64,000 nucleotides of DNA, taken from positions 85,065 through 149,064 of the forward strand of contig NZ_JAVRHO010000008.1 of the NCBI RefSeq assembly GCF_031846515.1, read 5' to 3'. Positions within the stretch are counted from its first letter, which is position 1. Each line of letters begins with the position of its first letter. The notes under the pieces are model-generated. The model was not told the origin of the DNA and ran no database searches. It was given only the letters and a program-made list of their open reading frames with translations. A program made the translations under genes and the position numbers. The DNA comes from Autumnicola lenta. Its GTDB lineage: Bacteria; Bacteroidota; Bacteroidia; Flavobacteriales; Flavobacteriaceae. Of the stretch, positions 57,778 to 64,000 are shown in pieces.

Positions 57778-58299
57778 ATGAAATCATTTTATTCCAAAAC
57801 AATTTTTATCGCTTTGGCTTCAATTCTGCTTTTTGCAGGATGCCAGCGGGATGATATTTGTCCGGCCAGTACCCAGACTACATCTCTACTCGTTATGAGA
57901 TTTTATGATATTGAAGACAGGGAAACTCCGCAAGCTCCAATAAATCTGAGGATAAAAGCTGTAGAAGATACCTCAGTTTTTATGCTGGACGTTAACCGCG
58001 ATAGTATCGCAATTCCGTTAAGAACAGATCAGGATATTACTTCTTACGAGTTTACCTTTAATTATGCTGAAGAAGAGGATCCAGATAGTCCGGTAGAACA
58101 GAATAATACTGACATTATTGATTTTTACTACGCCAGGGAGGAAATTTATCTTAATAGGGCCTGCTCATTTAAAATAAATTATTCAGGATTGAATGCCAGA
58201 ATTGATCCTGGTGAAGATGGTGCCTGGATTTTAGACTATGTCATTGAACAAGAAGAAGTTGAAAATGAAAATAACGCCCACATATCTTTCTATTATTAG
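57778..58299 (+). CDS. DUF6452 lipoprotein
   Basis: This 173-residue lipoprotein (MKSFYSKTIFIALASILLFAGC, lipobox LFAGC, Cys22) is of DUF6452. The conserved CQRDDICP next to the acylated Cys, LLVMRFYDIEDRETPQ, IAIPLRTDQDITSYEF, then YYAREEIYLNRACSFKINY are characteristic. It is conserved in Flavobacteriia and regularly follows rlmD, as here. Probably periplasmic side of the outer membrane. Its 3' end overlaps the start of the DUF6048 gene by 35 bases in another frame, so the pair is co-translated and likely functions together in the envelope. Confidence 0.85.
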   Translation: MKSFYSKTIFIALASILLFAGCQRDDICPASTQTTSLLVMRFYDIEDRETPQAPINLRIKAVEDTSVFMLDVNRDSIAIPLRTDQDITSYEFTFNYAEEEDPDSPVEQNNTDIIDFYYAREEIYLNRACSFKINYSGLNARIDPGEDGAWILDYVIEQEEVENENNAHISFYY

Positions 58300-58972
58300 C
58301 ATTATCCTGTTGTTAAGTTTCAACAAGGCAACAGCACAAACGGAACAACCGCAGGATAGTATTGAGTTTGAGCAAAAATATGGGTTGCGGGTTGGCGTGG
58401 ACCTTAGCAAACTTTTGCGTACAGCATTTCAGGAAGATTATCGTGGCTTTGAGCTGGTAGGGGATTATCGCGTGTATGACAGTTTTTATGCTGCTGCTGA
58501 AATTGGCAATGAGCAAATAACCTTTGATGAGGGATTGATAAGAGCAACTTCTTCAGGTAGTTATGCCAAAATTGGAGCAGATTATAATGCATATAACAAC
58601 TGGCAGGATATGCAGAACAGCATTTTCGTAGGTATCCGCTATGGCTTCGCTACTTTTTCCCAGGAATTGGAAGAATACACTATCTATACAACGACTCCTT
58701 ATTTTGATCCTGACACCAGAACTCCGGAAAATGGTGAAACCACAGGTTTAACAGCCAATTGGATCGAATTAATGGCAGGAATAAAGGTAGAAGTACTAAA
58801 AAACCTTTTTCTTTCTGCCAATGTGCAGCTTAAACGACGAATAGGTCAAAATACGCCTTCCGGTTTTGATAATTTGAGCATTCCGGGCTTTAACCGCACC
58901 TACGACGACAGTCAGTTTGGCGTGGGATATGCTTATACCATTTCCTATTTGCTGCCACTTTACAAAAAATAG
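58265..58972 (+). CDS. DUF6048 outer-membrane beta-barrel protein
   Basis: This 235-residue exported barrel-type protein (signal MKITPTYLSIISIILLL ending ATAQ) is of DUF6048. Strand-like segments are KYGLRVGVDLSKLLRTAF, GFELVGDYRVYDSFYAAAEIG, YAKIGADYNAYN, SIFVGIRYGFATFSQELEEY, WIELMAGIKVEVLKNLFLSANVQLKRR and the closing FGVGYAYTISYLLPLY. ATG 58265 is used (the longer frame has no signal). The 35-base overlap with the DUF6452 lipoprotein gene is strong evidence of joint expression. Function unknown. Confidence 0.85.
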   Translation: MKITPTYLSIISIILLLSFNKATAQTEQPQDSIEFEQKYGLRVGVDLSKLLRTAFQEDYRGFELVGDYRVYDSFYAAAEIGNEQITFDEGLIRATSSGSYAKIGADYNAYNNWQDMQNSIFVGIRYGFATFSQELEEYTIYTTTPYFDPDTRTPENGETTGLTANWIELMAGIKVEVLKNLFLSANVQLKRRIGQNTPSGFDNLSIPGFNRTYDDSQFGVGYAYTISYLLPLYKK

Positions 58973-59030
58973 CTTTCTTTTAGGTTCGGATGTCTCATAT
59001 AGTACGGCATAATTCGCCTGTTAAGGCCGA

Positions 59031-59059
59031 CGTTCCAAAATGCCAATTATCGACCTTTA
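59031..59059 (-). repeat. dispersed motif copy
   Basis: Read on the minus strand it contains GGTCGATAATTGGCATTTTG. It lies between the DUF6048 gene and the convergent THUMP methyltransferase gene. Confidence 0.6.
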
Positions 59060-59135
59060 GAAAAAAAGGTGCTTAAAATTAAACACTTTAACCTCAATTG
59101 AAGATGTACCCTATCCAGACACCGCAAAACTTATT

Positions 59136-60296
59136 TTAATCCTGCTGTTTGTGCACCTTCTTTGTACCTTCATATATTTCATACTTCAGAAGCCTTGATT
59201 CTAAAGCTCCGTTGTACATTTTTATCTTTCGCGAAGGTCGCAAACCAACATTCTTAATAGCTTCCAGGTTAGAAGTAATAAACCACGCCTGTGTCCCTGG
59301 ATAATTCTGCTTTAGAGTATCACCAATCCTCTTGTAAAATGCAGGCATATCGATTTCTAGACGCTCACCGTAAGGCGGATTAAATACCATATGCAGGTGC
59401 CTGTCATTCTCCTTTTCACTCTCGAAAAAATCCTGTCTTTCTATCTTAATAAATTCTGAAAGGTTTGCGTTTTCAACATTATCGATTGCCTTATGCACTG
59501 CTGAAGGGGAAGTATCGTAACCTTTTATAGTAAAATGGAATTCCCGAACTTTCTTTAATACAGATTCTTCAATCTTCTCGAAGAGATCCGCATCCCAATC
59601 TTTCCACCTTTCAAATGCAAATTCCTTTCGGTTTAAATTTGGGGGAATGTTACACGCAATCATGGCAGCTTCTATTAGCAGGGTTCCACTACCACACATA
59701 GGATCCAGAAAATCGCTTTGGCCGTTCCATCCCGACTGCAATAACATGCCGGCCGCCAAAACTTCATTTATAGGAGCGATGTTTGTCGCTGTTTTGTAGC
59801 CACGTTTGTGCAAGGACTGTCCGGAACTGTCGAAACTTACATCACAAAAGTTCCCTTCAATATGGATATTAAGACGCAAAGTTGGAAAATCCAGGTCCAC
59901 ATCTGGCCGTTTACCAAATTTATCCCGAAACCGATCTACAATGGCATCTTTGGTTTTTAAGGAAATATATTTAGAATGGGTGAAAGTTTCAGAATGTACG
60001 GTGGCATCTATCGCAAGAGTATCGTCCACATCCATAAACTCTTCCCATGGCAGGGCATAAATACTTTTGTAAAGATCCTCTTCAGAATATATTTTAAAGC
60101 TTTTATAGGGTTTTAAGACCTTAATTGCCGTCCGCAGACACAAGTTTGCCTTATACATAAAGCCATTATCCCCTGTAAAACTCACATTTCGCGTTCCTTC
60201 TTTTATATCCATTGCACCAAGCTCTCTTAGTTCTTTAGCCAAAAGAGGTTCAAAACCAAACATGGTCTTGGCGATCATCTTAAAATTATTTCCCAT
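59136..60296 (-). CDS. THUMP-domain class I SAM-dependent RNA methyltransferase (RlmL N-terminal-like)
   Basis: This 386-residue enzyme matches the N-terminal half of E. coli RlmL (23S rRNA m2G2445). It has a ferredoxin-like/THUMP region (GFEPLLAKELRELGAMDIKEG, then ATVHSETFTHSKYISLKTKDAI), then the methyltransferase fold with FLDPMCGSGTLLIEAAMI (SAM motif, about residues 196-213) and MVFNPPYGERL (catalytic NPPY, about 320-330). The RlmK half of the fused proteobacterial enzyme is absent. A TATTTTTG box on the minus strand (60317-60324) lies 20 bases upstream. Confidence 0.92.
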   Translation of the reverse strand: MGNNFKMIAKTMFGFEPLLAKELRELGAMDIKEGTRNVSFTGDNGFMYKANLCLRTAIKVLKPYKSFKIYSEEDLYKSIYALPWEEFMDVDDTLAIDATVHSETFTHSKYISLKTKDAIVDRFRDKFGKRPDVDLDFPTLRLNIHIEGNFCDVSFDSSGQSLHKRGYKTATNIAPINEVLAAGMLLQSGWNGQSDFLDPMCGSGTLLIEAAMIACNIPPNLNRKEFAFERWKDWDADLFEKIEESVLKKVREFHFTIKGYDTSPSAVHKAIDNVENANLSEFIKIERQDFFESEKENDRHLHMVFNPPYGERLEIDMPAFYKRIGDTLKQNYPGTQAWFITSNLEAIKNVGLRPSRKIKMYNGALESRLLKYEIYEGTKKVHKQQD

Positions 60297-60316
60297 ATCA
60301 CATTTTTAAAGAACCG

Positions 60317-60335
60317 CAAAAATACGTTAATTTTG
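60317..60335. promoter_or_regulatory. back-to-back promoters for the THUMP and ZIP genes
   Basis: TATTTTTG on the minus strand (60317-60324) and TAATTTTG on the plus strand (60328-60335) are three bases apart, so the two divergent genes must compete for or share polymerase binding. Confidence 0.45.
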
Positions 60336-60402
60336 TCCATTATAATAATACGTCCAAAGCTGAAAGTTTTAGGCCAGGAACGCAAACTCCTTCAATAAAT
60401 TA

Positions 60403-61071
60403 ATGATTTATATTTTACCCTTACTTTCGGTTTTTGCAGGTTACGTAATTTCATTATTCTTAAAACCCTCCTCCTCTACTGTTTTTCAGTTATTACTTTC
60501 GTTTAGTGGTGCTTATCTGCTTTCTGTAACAGTATTTGAATTATTGCCGGAAGTCTATTCCAGCGGCTCTTCAGAAATCGGAATCTTTATAATGTTGGGA
60601 CTTTTGCTCCAAATCATTCTGGAATTTGTTTCCAAGGGAGTAGAGCATGGTCACATGCACCACAATGACGATACCGGTACTTTTCCTGTTCTCTTGCTGG
60701 TAAGTTTGAGCCTGCACGCACTTTTGGAAGGTTTCCCTATTAATCACAGCGGGCATCTTTTGCACGGGGTCGTCATCCATAAAATCCCCGTAGCGGCGAT
60801 CCTTTCGGTTTTCCTTATAAGGTCGAAAATTAGCAAAATAAAGGTTGTTCTTTTTTTAACAATTTTCGGTTTAATGACACCACTTGGAAGCTGGCTGCAC
60901 AAAAACTTCGAAGTTCTTAATCCGTATTCGGTTTACATTAATGCAATGGTTATTGGTATCTTTTTACACGTTTCTACCACAATTTTATTTGAATCTGCCA
61001 AGAATCACACCTTTAATGCATCCAAACTTGCGATTGTAATCTTGGGAATATTACTAGCATATTTCATCTAA
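60403..61071 (+). CDS. ZIP-family divalent metal transporter
   Basis: This 222-residue membrane protein has about eight hydrophobic segments. ZIP features are FSGAYLLSVTVFELLPEVY (helix 2-like), the His-rich loop VEHGHMHHNDD (about residues 80-90), SLHALLEGFPINH (helix 4 metal-site motif with H, E) and VVIHKIPVAAILSVFL (helix 5, HKxP). ZIP proteins take up zinc, iron or manganese. It diverges from the THUMP gene; the DUF4268 gene starts 41 bases after its stop. Confidence 0.9.
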   Translation: MIYILPLLSVFAGYVISLFLKPSSSTVFQLLLSFSGAYLLSVTVFELLPEVYSSGSSEIGIFIMLGLLLQIILEFVSKGVEHGHMHHNDDTGTFPVLLLVSLSLHALLEGFPINHSGHLLHGVVIHKIPVAAILSVFLIRSKISKIKVVLFLTIFGLMTPLGSWLHKNFEVLNPYSVYINAMVIGIFLHVSTTILFESAKNHTFNASKLAIVILGILLAYFI

Positions 61072-61112
61072 TATAATTTGTGAATAATTTCTTCGGAAAA
61101 AATTATTTAAAA

Positions 61113-61541
61113 ATGTTTAGCAGGGAAGAATCGAAAAAACTAAATCAGGAATTCTGGACAAGCTTCGGAAGAAAATATGAGCAACAATGGATTCTGTACA
61201 ACACAAAGGTCAAAGAAGTCCAGCTAAAGTTTACTTTTAACAGGAAAATCGCACAGGTCTCTCTGGACATTAGCTCGCCAGATCTCGTTATACAGGAATA
61301 CTATTACGAAAAGCTGACTTCACTGAAAAAAATTTTTAAAGCTGAATATTTACCCCAAGCAATTTTTGAAGAGAATTACCTCCTACCCGAAGGAAAAACG
61401 GTCTCCCGAGTGTATGTTCAGCTGGATAATGTAAGTGTTCATAGTAAGGACGACTGGCCAAAAGTTCAAAACTTTCTTGCTGAGAATATGCTGAAGATGG
61501 AATCCTTCTTTACAGACTTTGAAGATTTTATAAAAAGCTGA
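61113..61541 (+). CDS. DUF4268 protein
   Basis: This 142-residue soluble protein starts at ATG 61113 (MFSREESKKLNQEFWTSFGRKY). It matches DUF4268: FNRKIAQVSLDISSPD, EYYYEKLTSLKKIFKAEYLPQ, VYVQLDNVSVHSKDDWPKVQNFLAENML. In larger proteins this domain accompanies nuclease or restriction modules; here it stands alone, as is usual in Flavobacteriia. No function known. A GTG 11 codons upstream is the only alternative start. Confidence 0.85.
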   Translation: MFSREESKKLNQEFWTSFGRKYEQQWILYNTKVKEVQLKFTFNRKIAQVSLDISSPDLVIQEYYYEKLTSLKKIFKAEYLPQAIFEENYLLPEGKTVSRVYVQLDNVSVHSKDDWPKVQNFLAENMLKMESFFTDFEDFIKS

Positions 61542-61598
61542 AAAAATGATTTTTCATTCCTCTCCTTAGTTGAAATTTATATAATCTGATATAAGAAA

Positions 61599-62615
61599 AT
61601 GGAAGAATTAAACCAGAGAAAGGAAAAGAGAATAGACGGATTAGATAGCCTCAGATTTCTGGCTTTTCTTATGGTATTTCTTTTCCATACATCAGACATT
61701 TTCTTTTTTGGTTTTCTCGGAGTCGATTTCTTTTTCGTACTCTCCAGTTTTATCCTTACGTACCTTGCTAATCTAGAAATCGAGAAAACTTCTAAATTTT
61801 CAAAGAGAAATTTTTTTATACGTAGAGTTCTACGGATTTTTCCACTCTACTATCTTGTCCTTGCCTTTAGTCTACTCGTTTTACCTGCTCTGGCAAGCAT
61901 TTTTGAGGTGGAAATAACTCTTCCGGCAAAGGAATGGTATTTCTGGTTCTTTCTTTCTAATTATGATAATGACCAATATCTCCTACCTCTAAAATTTCTT
62001 TGGTCCATAGCTGTGGAAGAACAGTTTTATCTCTTATTTCTAATACTCAGTATATTCTTTACGAAAAATTTCTGGTATGTAATTTTCGTGCTCCTAACAG
62101 TTTATATCATACATGCAGCCTCAGACGCATACTTTGGCTGGGAGCAATATAAAACTGTCTCTTTTCATTTAGTTAATTTCAGTTTCGGTATGGCTGCAGG
62201 ATATCTGTACTTTCAAAATCGATTATCCCACAAATTTTTAAAGAGTAAAATTCTTTTTCCACTATTTTTTGTGGTATCAGCGCTTATATATGCTTCAGTG
62301 GATTATAGTATGCTATTTAATATTTTTCTTTCTTTAGATTTTGTACTACTTATTTTTATCACTATAAAAGTCACGTTAGAACGGCAAGGGACATCTCTGG
62401 TCTTCAGAACTACAGAATATTTAGGAAAATATACTTACGGATTGTACGTGTACAGCGGATTCGTAATTGTATTTTGTAATATATTTTTAGGCATAGAGAA
62501 TAAGATTCTTAAAGTGCTAATCGAACTAATACTCCTCTTTATTATTTCCTTCTTCTCATATCACCTATTCGAAAAACAATTTCTTAAATTGAAAAAAATT
62601 TACAGGAAAGTTTAA
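61599..62615 (+). CDS. acyltransferase 3 (OafA/YrhL-type) membrane protein
   Basis: This is a 338-residue integral membrane protein with about ten helices, of the acyltransferase 3 family. RIDGLDSLRFLAFLMVFLFHTSD at the start carries the family His (about residue 33). FLGVDFFFVLSSFILTYL and NFFIRRVLRIFPLYYLVL (conserved RRxxRIxP) follow, and WSIAVEEQFYLLFL (about 147-160) is the second signature. Such enzymes O-acetylate or otherwise acylate surface polysaccharides or lipids. No glycosyltransferase cluster is nearby, so the substrate cannot be inferred. Confidence 0.9.
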   Translation: MEELNQRKEKRIDGLDSLRFLAFLMVFLFHTSDIFFFGFLGVDFFFVLSSFILTYLANLEIEKTSKFSKRNFFIRRVLRIFPLYYLVLAFSLLVLPALASIFEVEITLPAKEWYFWFFLSNYDNDQYLLPLKFLWSIAVEEQFYLLFLILSIFFTKNFWYVIFVLLTVYIIHAASDAYFGWEQYKTVSFHLVNFSFGMAAGYLYFQNRLSHKFLKSKILFPLFFVVSALIYASVDYSMLFNIFLSLDFVLLIFITIKVTLERQGTSLVFRTTEYLGKYTYGLYVYSGFVIVFCNIFLGIENKILKVLIELILLFIISFFSYHLFEKQFLKLKKIYRKV

Positions 62616-62734
62616 AAGTTCTTTTCCAATAAAGCTCATAGTTATTATAATAAAGTGATAATAGAATGAATCTTTATTTATCTAAATATCCAAATTAAAT
62701 TACATACTTAGGTGAATGCAACAAAAATTAAACC

Positions 62735-63505
62735 TCATTTCAGTTCGATCCAAACCGGCACATGATCACTGGTTTTCTCCCACCCGCGTACCTCTTTATC
62801 AACCCCTCCAGCAATAAGGCTCTCATCCAATTGCGGGCTCAGTAAAAAATGATCGATACGCAAACCCGCGTTACGTTTATAAGAATTCAGGAAGTAATCG
62901 TAAAAGGTATAAATCACTTTATCGGGATATAACTTCCGTATTGCATCAGTCCATCCCTGCTCCACAAGATTTTTAAACGCCAGCCGCACTTCGGGTCTAA
63001 AAAGCGCATCATCCTTCCACCGTTCAGGTTTATAAACATCAAGATCAGTAGGCATTACATTATAGTCACCTACTACAACTACCGGAGTTTCCATCTCAAG
63101 AAGTTCCGCAGCACGTGCGCTCAGTCGCTCATACCAACGTAGCTTATAGTCAAATTTTGGTCCTGGAGCAGGATTTCCGTTTGGTAGATACAGGCAGGCG
63201 ATAAGAATATCGCCAACCAAAGCTTCAATATACCTGCTTTGCTCATCATAAGGGTCACCGGGCAGTCCGCGCAGCACTTCGTTTATTTCCAGATCACGTG
63301 CCAGAATAGCTACTCCATTCCACCTCTTTTGTCCAAACCAAATCGCACTATAACCAGCATCTTCAATAGCTTTTTTGGGGATTTTTTCATCCGGAGCTTT
63401 TAATTCCTGAAGGCAGACAATATCAGGTTTGGAATATTCCAGCCAGCGCAACAAGACCGGCAGTCTTGCATTAATCCCATTAACATTATAGGTCGCAATT
63501 TTCAT
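62735..63505 (-). CDS. xthA: exodeoxyribonuclease III
   Basis: This 256-residue AP endonuclease/3'-exonuclease of base-excision repair has all active-site blocks: TYNVNGINARLPVLLRWLE (Asn7), VCLQELKAPDE (Glu34), CLYLPNGNP (Tyr), VVGDYNVMPTDLD (Asp/Asn), LRIDHFLLSP and TSDHVPVWIEL (Asp-His pair). Length is like E. coli ExoIII (268). Single gene, with a repeat-rich region upstream (63506-64000). Confidence 0.96.
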   Translation of the reverse strand: MKIATYNVNGINARLPVLLRWLEYSKPDIVCLQELKAPDEKIPKKAIEDAGYSAIWFGQKRWNGVAILARDLEINEVLRGLPGDPYDEQSRYIEALVGDILIACLYLPNGNPAPGPKFDYKLRWYERLSARAAELLEMETPVVVVGDYNVMPTDLDVYKPERWKDDALFRPEVRLAFKNLVEQGWTDAIRKLYPDKVIYTFYDYFLNSYKRNAGLRIDHFLLSPQLDESLIAGGVDKEVRGWEKTSDHVPVWIELK

Positions 63506-63608
63506 AAAGCTCTAAATCCAGTTTTTATTTGAATTAATATAAGGATTATGGGAGTAATTATCCTTTTTTAAAAAGAACTTATGATATATTTAATTCCATT
63601 TTTTATTT

Positions 63609-63668
63609 GGGCGTGCCCTTCGGGCCGGGCTATCCGCGCTACACGGTAGCCGCTCCTATCCCTCACGC
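63609..63668. repeat. GC-rich structured repeat with potential three-way junction
   Basis: GCGTG near the left end pairs with CACGC at the right end and encloses two hairpins: CCC-TTC-GGG and GCTAC-ACG-GTAGC. GC content is far above the surroundings. Sequences of this type (GGGCGTG...CGGGCTATCCGC) are, to my recollection, common in Bacteroidota intergenic DNA. Confidence 0.55.
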
Positions 63669-63905
63669 AAAATTCTGGTAAGGATCGATAATTAAAATTT
63701 TAGAGGCATCAATTTAATATATAGAGAAGATATCTCTCTCATTTTTTCCATATGTTGATATATAACATTTTTAAAGATTGCCTTTACAACAAAAGTTTAC
63801 AATATTCAAAACTCTACAGACTCCGTGCCGATATTGGCCATTTTTAAGGCATCATCTTAGAATTCTGGGGGTTCATTTTCGAAAAACAAATTCCTTTGGC
63901 GGAAT

Positions 63906-63968
63906 GGTTCCTTCCCTTTTTTAAGGGAAGGTGGGTTTATCAGCGTAAGCTGATAAAGACGGAAGGGT
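63906..63968 (+). repeat. REP-like two-hairpin element, variant
   Basis: First hairpin CCTTCCC-TTTTTTAA-GGGAAGG, then TGGG, second hairpin TTTATCAGC-GTAA-GCTGATAAA, then GACGGAAGGG. It has the two-hairpin plan of the family, with a longer second hairpin. Confidence 0.65.
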
Positions 63969-64000
63969 AAAAAAACATGATTACAAGCAGAAATTCCATC

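Larger units (their letters stand above)
63506..64000. other. repeat-rich gene-free region at window end
   Basis: It contains a structured GC-rich element (63609-63668), dispersed motif copies at 63680-63710 (GGATCGATAATTAAAATTTT) and 63824-63853 (GTGCCGATATTGGCCATTTT), and a REP-like element at 63906-63968. No open frame with protein-like features was seen. Confidence 0.65.

Overview
The window looks like a chromosome segment of a marine-type Flavobacteriaceae bacterium (Bacteroidota). The grounds are AT-rich DNA, promoters of the TAnnTTTG type, a type IX secretion sorting domain, SusC-like carboxypeptidase-regulatory and VVVTGYG segments, DUF6452/DUF6048 proteins, a CCC-motif membrane protein, and cysJI, xerD, rny, rocD, rlmD and recQ homologues of flavobacterial type. 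No rRNA, complete tRNA, CRISPR array or replication origin was recognised.

Layout. 1-3.6 kb is an accessory island: three small minus-strand genes separated by palindromic, GC-rich spacers that resemble gene cassettes. One spacer is split by a deleted IS1182-type element. 3.8-8.7 kb is a LysR regulator with sulfite reductase cysJ-cysI. 9.2-12.2 kb is a glycan operon (GH88 hydrolase, DUF1080 3-keto-glycoside hydrolase, Gfo/Idh/MocA oxidoreductase), followed by a decayed scrap of a GH13 gene. 12.6-16.4 kb is a tightly coupled trio: DUF1704 (MATCAP-type) metallopeptidase, GshB-like ATP-grasp ligase and aspartoacylase-type hydrolase. This is a good candidate for a little-studied peptide or amide conjugation system. 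16.7-25.2 kb is a minus-strand sugar locus: two GH13 enzymes, an LLM flavin oxidoreductase, two sensory-rhodopsin-transducer-type (ASRT) proteins flanking a sugar-lactone oxidase, an EamA exporter, and a separate lactonase-type lipoprotein.

25.4-46.3 kb is mostly housekeeping: corA, recQ, a DUF559 nuclease, a TruA homologue, a MuiA/DUF4139 protein, DUF1853, a baeRF release-factor-like protein, NYN, pirin, GlcG/HbpS, aroQ with a Dph6-like ATPase, two outer-membrane barrels, xerD, an aldo/keto reductase, and rny next to zapA with a probable 6S RNA between them. 46.5-63.5 kb carries an M23 peptidase, a cysteine desulfurase, a TSP3-repeat lipoprotein with an Smr protein, a T9SS cargo protein, rocD, rlmD with DUF6452/DUF6048, a THUMP methyltransferase, a ZIP transporter, DUF4268, an acyltransferase and xthA.

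The most unusual aspect lies in the non-coding DNA. A short motif (consensus GCCGATAATTGCCATTTT) recurs about 18 times in intergenic DNA. At six places it lies upstream, in the same orientation, of a two-hairpin REP-like element, giving an apparent composite repeat. Two inverted copies of the REP-like element bracket the DUF559 nuclease gene, much as REP elements bracket their RAYT genes.
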